A DNA stretch of 9,076 nt from S15-B10 sp045569115. GTDB taxonomy: Bacteria > Fidelibacterota > Marinisomatia > Marinisomatales > S15-B10. The stretch is taken from positions 1 to 9,076 of the forward strand of contig JBJKZS010000046.1 of assembly GCA_045569115.1 (NCBI GenBank), written 5' to 3'. The notes below the pieces were generated by a model, which searched no databases, had not been told where the DNA came from, and was given only the letters and a program-made list of their open reading frames with translations. The position numbers and the translations under genes were made by a program. Shown in pieces: positions 6,450 to 9,076 of this stretch. Every line of letters begins with the position of its first letter. Within the stretch, counting starts at the first letter, position 1.

Positions 6450-7165
6450 TGTCAAAATTTAATAAGCTACGTCTTATTTCGATTTTATCAACAGCGGGCT
6501 TTTATTTTGGATGCGCTGCTCACCCATCAATTGCTGACCATACACTTGAAAAAGGAGAGAAATATTCTGGTTATACTCTTTCGACAGAGAATATTTTTCC
6601 TGTCTTGTTTTATCGTTATGGTATTTCAGATGTAAGTGATTTTGGCTTTCGTCTAGGTGTACCTATATATGGGTCCGGATTTGATTATTCAAGAACTCTA
6701 TTTGAAAAAGGAAAACAGCGAGATGTATTGAATATTGGATGGAGTTACTCCCCAAATGCAAATTATGATTTTACTTATTATAAGTTTCGTGATGGTAAAA
6801 AAGAAGGCAGTACAATGTATTGGGCTTTTAGGGCAATGATTATTCCAGATGGTTCATATGCTCAAAGTGGACAAAGTACCCGTATTGGGTTTTTATTGGG
6901 GATGTTTTTAAAAAGTAAGTTAGGCTTAGAGGTAGGATACTTTCATGATTTTGCGAGTATGCCTCTTACTAAGCTGTATGTAACATCTTGGGACAAATAT
7001 ATTAAACAAGAAGAGAATCAGGCTAAGTATGGTCGGTTTTCAGTTCCCCATGTCTCTCCTGGGGGTTGGCCAACTCAGCATTCTCGACTTGTAGGTTTAT
7101 CTTTAAGGGCTACTTTTCCGTTTGGCTCCAAAAAGAATAAAACTGAAAAAATAAAAGATAAATAG
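6449..7165 (+). CDS. Predicted lipoprotein / beta-barrel-like envelope protein, function unknown
   Basis: I do not recognise a named family. The 238-residue product starts at GTG 6449, overlapping the CBS stop by one base. Its N-terminus is a signal sequence with basic residues (KFNKLR), a hydrophobic run and Cys22 in YFGCAA, a degenerate lipobox because Phe is at -2. From about 48 the chain alternates polar and aromatic/hydrophobic residues in strand-like runs: VLFYRYGISDVSDFGFRL, VLNIGWSYSPNANYDFTYY, TRIGFLLGMFLKSKLGLEVG and RLVGLSLRATFPFG. These are the short amphipathic strands and tight turns of outer-membrane barrels. A basic tail (SKKNKTEKIKDK) follows the last strand. It is likely an outer-membrane-associated lipoprotein or small barrel, perhaps of about eight strands; this is inference. 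It is probably translated with the CBS gene upstream. Confidence 0.75.
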   Translation: MSKFNKLRLISILSTAGFYFGCAAHPSIADHTLEKGEKYSGYTLSTENIFPVLFYRYGISDVSDFGFRLGVPIYGSGFDYSRTLFEKGKQRDVLNIGWSYSPNANYDFTYYKFRDGKKEGSTMYWAFRAMIIPDGSYAQSGQSTRIGFLLGMFLKSKLGLEVGYFHDFASMPLTKLYVTSWDKYIKQEENQAKYGRFSVPHVSPGGWPTQHSRLVGLSLRATFPFGSKKNKTEKIKDK

Positions 7166-7176
7166 TTACCCACTCT

Positions 7177-7204
7177 TTTATTTTTTAATAATCAAAAAAA
7201 TAAA
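7177..7204 (+). promoter_or_regulatory. A/T-only inverted repeat overlapping the start of the next gene
   Basis: TTTATTTTTT (7177-7186) is the exact reverse complement of AAAAAATAAA (7195-7204), with an 8-base loop (AATAATCA). The 3' arm includes the A of the ATG start at 7204. A 10-bp A/T stem is weak but could act as a terminator-like element for the upstream pair, or mask the start codon at low temperature. No Shine-Dalgarno sequence is visible before this ATG. It may be a chance product of base composition. Confidence 0.25.
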
Positions 7205-8295
7205 TGAATTCAAATAATGAACCAACTTTATTTGCCTTATCCTTGATAGAGGATGACAAAAAAAAGATTAATAATTTAGTTTCAGAAGTAACAGTTAATG
7301 CTAAAACCCTTAGAAGATTCTTTAGAGACTTACTATGTTTCTCAGCTCTTTACCAGAGATGTTCCTGGTCAAAGGATGGAGTGGCTTTCCACCCTTTAAT
7401 TCAGTTAAATGCCCTTAAGAACCTAGCTTCTCTTAGACTTGATAAACCATCTAAAGCAATTGTAAAAAGAGCAATAACCATAAGTCAAAAATCTATTAAG
7501 TCGAAAATTGATAGTAGATCATCGACTTTTACTGATGAAGAATTAAATAAACCATTATTGACACATGAATTTATTTCTGCTTTTAAGAATGGCGATATTA
7601 AAAAAGCAAGAATTGAAGCAAATAGAATCTCAATTATATCAGACAACCCATCTTCCGTTATTGAAATAATGATGGAAATTGCCATCATGTATATGGATCA
7701 AATTGGTGCCTTTGTTTATAGTGTTTATCGATCTAGTGTATTTTCTGGCTCAAAACAATCACATATTTTTATTAATCTTTTATTATCTTCTCTAGGAAAT
7801 AGCCAATGGCCCTTTGATATAAATGAAGAAAACAAGTTTTCCGAATTATCACCTTTTATGAAATGTGTTCTTCAAAATTCCAACTTTTCTGAATTTAATC
7901 TATTCTCAACAGCCACGCGTTTATGGAATGGAGAAAGTGTGCGACAAGTAAATTTCAAACAAGGCCTTTATGCTTGGGCAAAAAAGAAATTTGATATTTC
8001 AACTGATCTGGAATCAAATATTAACCCCTCCACAATTAATTACAGAAAAGATATTATTTATTTACTTGAAAGAGGTAATCCAGATTATCTATCAAATGCA
8101 CTTATTCAAGCTCAATCAAATAATAAATGGACATGGCCTTTAAATGTGGTTGAATTATGGATTGAGTCATCCAAATCTCAGAATTTAAATTTTGATTATC
8201 TTGATGCTCTTCAGTCTGTTGCTAGATTAGCAGATCCTAAGTCAATGCAATTTATTGCGAAGCGGCTTCTAGAAATTAATAGTAGGTCGGTTTGA
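7204..8295 (+). CDS. Uncharacterised 363-residue helical protein
   Basis: I do not recognise this gene. The product has no signal peptide and no convincing membrane helix, so it is probably cytoplasmic. Its composition and hydrophobic spacing suggest an almost all-helical fold. Notable segments are an N-terminal helical region with FRDLLCFSALYQRC (40-53), FHPLIQLNALKNLASL (62-77), a charged middle part with HEFISAFKNGDIKKARIEA (121-139), MMEIAIMYMDQIGAFVYSVYR (156-176), SHIFINLLLSSLGNSQWP (186-203) and a later similar-looking SNALIQAQSNNKWTWPL (297-313). The last two might reflect a helical repeat, but the match is loose. His63, His121 and His187 are candidates for conserved polar residues. 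ATG 7204 lacks a ribosome site and lies in an A/T hairpin. The stop overlaps the TTG start of the metallo-hydrolase, so both are probably expressed together and may share a pathway. Coding status is firm from length and composition; function is unknown. Confidence 0.8.
   Translation: MNSNNEPTLFALSLIEDDKKKINNLVSEVTVNAKTLRRFFRDLLCFSALYQRCSWSKDGVAFHPLIQLNALKNLASLRLDKPSKAIVKRAITISQKSIKSKIDSRSSTFTDEELNKPLLTHEFISAFKNGDIKKARIEANRISIISDNPSSVIEIMMEIAIMYMDQIGAFVYSVYRSSVFSGSKQSHIFINLLLSSLGNSQWPFDINEENKFSELSPFMKCVLQNSNFSEFNLFSTATRLWNGESVRQVNFKQGLYAWAKKKFDISTDLESNINPSTINYRKDIIYLLERGNPDYLSNALIQAQSNNKWTWPLNVVELWIESSKSQNLNFDYLDALQSVARLADPKSMQFIAKRLLEINSRSV
8281..8286 (+). promoter_or_regulatory. Ribosome binding site supporting a TTG start
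   Basis: AGTAGG lies five bases before TTG 8292, within the last codons of the preceding gene. An in-frame stop (TAG, 8283-8285) limits how far upstream the hydrolase can begin, and TTG 8292 is the only usual start before the conserved N-terminal strand. Confidence 0.4.
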
Positions 8296-9076
8296 TTTTA
8301 GGGCATTATCAAGTTCAGACAATTGTAACAAGCCATTTTGGTCTTGATGGAGGATCAATGTTCGGTGTTATTCCGAAAAATATCTGGTCAAAAAAATTAT
8401 CTTCTGATGAAAAAAATAGAGTTTCCCTTGTTACACGTTCAATAGTTTTATTTAATGAAGATAAAGTAATTCTTGTTGATACTGGTAATGGAGATAAATG
8501 GAGTAAAAAAATGGCGAATATACTAAATATTCAGACCTCAGATATAAATATAATTAATGCTCTAGCTAAATATTCGCTTTCCCCTTCTGATGTAACGGAT
8601 GTTATTTGTACTCATCTTCATTTTGATCATTCTGGGGGGAATACTCGATTAGAAGGAGATGAAATAGTCCCAATGTTTTCAAATGCAACTTATCATATCC
8701 ATCGAGATAATTGGAATTGGGCTAATTCACCAACAGAAAAAGATCAAGGAAGTTATAGAAAAGAGAATTGGCAAGTTATAGCTCAAAATGATATGTTTAA
8801 CATCATAGAAGGAGATGACCCTATTTGTGATGACATAAAATTGATTCTTACACATGGACATACTCCTGGCCAGATACATCCACTTATTTCAATTGAGAAT
8901 GAAACAATTTTTTTTGCTGGTGATCTTATTCCAACAAAACATCATTTTCACCTACCATGTATTATGGCCTATGATAATGAACCTATCAAATCGTTAGAAG
9001 AGAAAAAGAGAATTCTTTCTGAAGCTTCAGAAAAAGATTGGATCATTGTTCTTCCTCATGATCCAAATAGCGAAGC
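8292..9076 (+). CDS. Metallo-beta-lactamase-fold hydrolase (3' end outside window)
   Basis: This gene belongs to the metallo-beta-lactamase superfamily, binuclear zinc (or iron) hydrolases such as lactonases, glyoxalase II-like thioesterases and related enzymes. The 261 complete codons visible carry every metal ligand: His108, His110, Asp112 and His113 (THLHFDHSGGN), His190 (HGHTPGQ), bridging Asp211 (FFAGDLIP) and His256 (VLPHDPN). The N-terminus QTIVTSHFGLDGGSMFGVIP and VILVDTGNGDKW are the usual first strands, and the DGGSMFG loop resembles AHL-lactonase-like or MBL-fold metallo-hydrolase groups. There is no signal peptide, so it is probably cytoplasmic. The start is TTG 8292, overlapping the previous stop as TTGA, with AGTAGG upstream. 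The frame is still open at base 9076; probably only a short C-terminal part is missing, because the last ligand is already present. The exact substrate cannot be read from the sequence. Confidence 0.9.
   Translation, partial: MILGHYQVQTIVTSHFGLDGGSMFGVIPKNIWSKKLSSDEKNRVSLVTRSIVLFNEDKVILVDTGNGDKWSKKMANILNIQTSDINIINALAKYSLSPSDVTDVICTHLHFDHSGGNTRLEGDEIVPMFSNATYHIHRDNWNWANSPTEKDQGSYRKENWQVIAQNDMFNIIEGDDPICDDIKLILTHGHTPGQIHPLISIENETIFFAGDLIPTKHHFHLPCIMAYDNEPIKSLEEKKRILSEASEKDWIIVLPHDPNSE

Noticed and set aside
7485..7688. 67-codon minus-strand open frame with a hydrophobic N-terminus
   Set aside because: It is opposite the 363-residue gene; the hydrophobic codons follow from reading AT-rich coding DNA in reverse.
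1..9076. Mobile elements, CRISPR arrays, tRNA or rRNA genes
   Set aside because: No transposase or integrase, no spaced direct repeats and no cloverleaf or rRNA-like sequence was seen; all gaps between genes are under 130 bases.

Overview
The window is AT-rich (about one third G+C by eye) and every gene lies on the + strand. It looks like chromosomal DNA of a free-living, aerobic, diderm bacterium. The likeliest source is Candidatus Marinimicrobia (Neomarinimicrobiota, SAR406) or a relative in the Fibrobacterota-Chlorobiota-Bacteroidota group. This rests on three things: the low G+C, the Bacteroidota-like oxidase accessory gene set, and a secreted peptidase ending in a two-repeat dockerin-like tail of the type I associate with Marinimicrobia exported proteins. 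The assignment is an inference from recall; there is no rRNA or other marker gene here.

Region 1 (1-3439) is an aa3-type cytochrome c oxidase assembly block. It holds the C-terminal end of CoxB (subunit II, with CuA ligands and an unusual acidic tail), a single polypeptide joining heme A synthase (CtaA/Cox15) to heme O synthase (CtaB), a SCO1/SenC copper chaperone, and a four- to five-helix DUF420 (CtaM/YozB-like) membrane protein. Together these cover heme A supply (protoheme to heme O to heme A), copper delivery to CuA, and a further maturation factor. SCO and DUF420 overlap as ATGA. A small G+C hairpin between coxB and the heme gene may partly separate transcription. Subunits I and III are not downstream, so they must lie upstream or elsewhere.

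Region 2 (3440-5832) is a large secreted M14 zinc carboxypeptidase. It has a signal peptide, a propeptide-like domain, a catalytic domain with all expected zinc, substrate and catalytic residues, two beta-rich domains and a C-terminal dockerin-like pair of calcium loops. Hairpins lie on both sides of it.

Region 3 (5833-7165) is a two-gene unit: a tandem CBS-domain protein ending in Gly-Gly, overlapping by one base the GTG start of a predicted lipoprotein or beta-barrel envelope protein of unknown function.

Region 4 (7166-9076) is another coupled pair: a 363-residue helical protein that I do not recognise, and a metallo-beta-lactamase-fold hydrolase that starts at an overlapping TTG and runs off the window. 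It keeps all seven metal ligands. No RNA genes, mobile elements, CRISPR arrays or long repeats were seen. All non-coding gaps are shorter than 130 bases.
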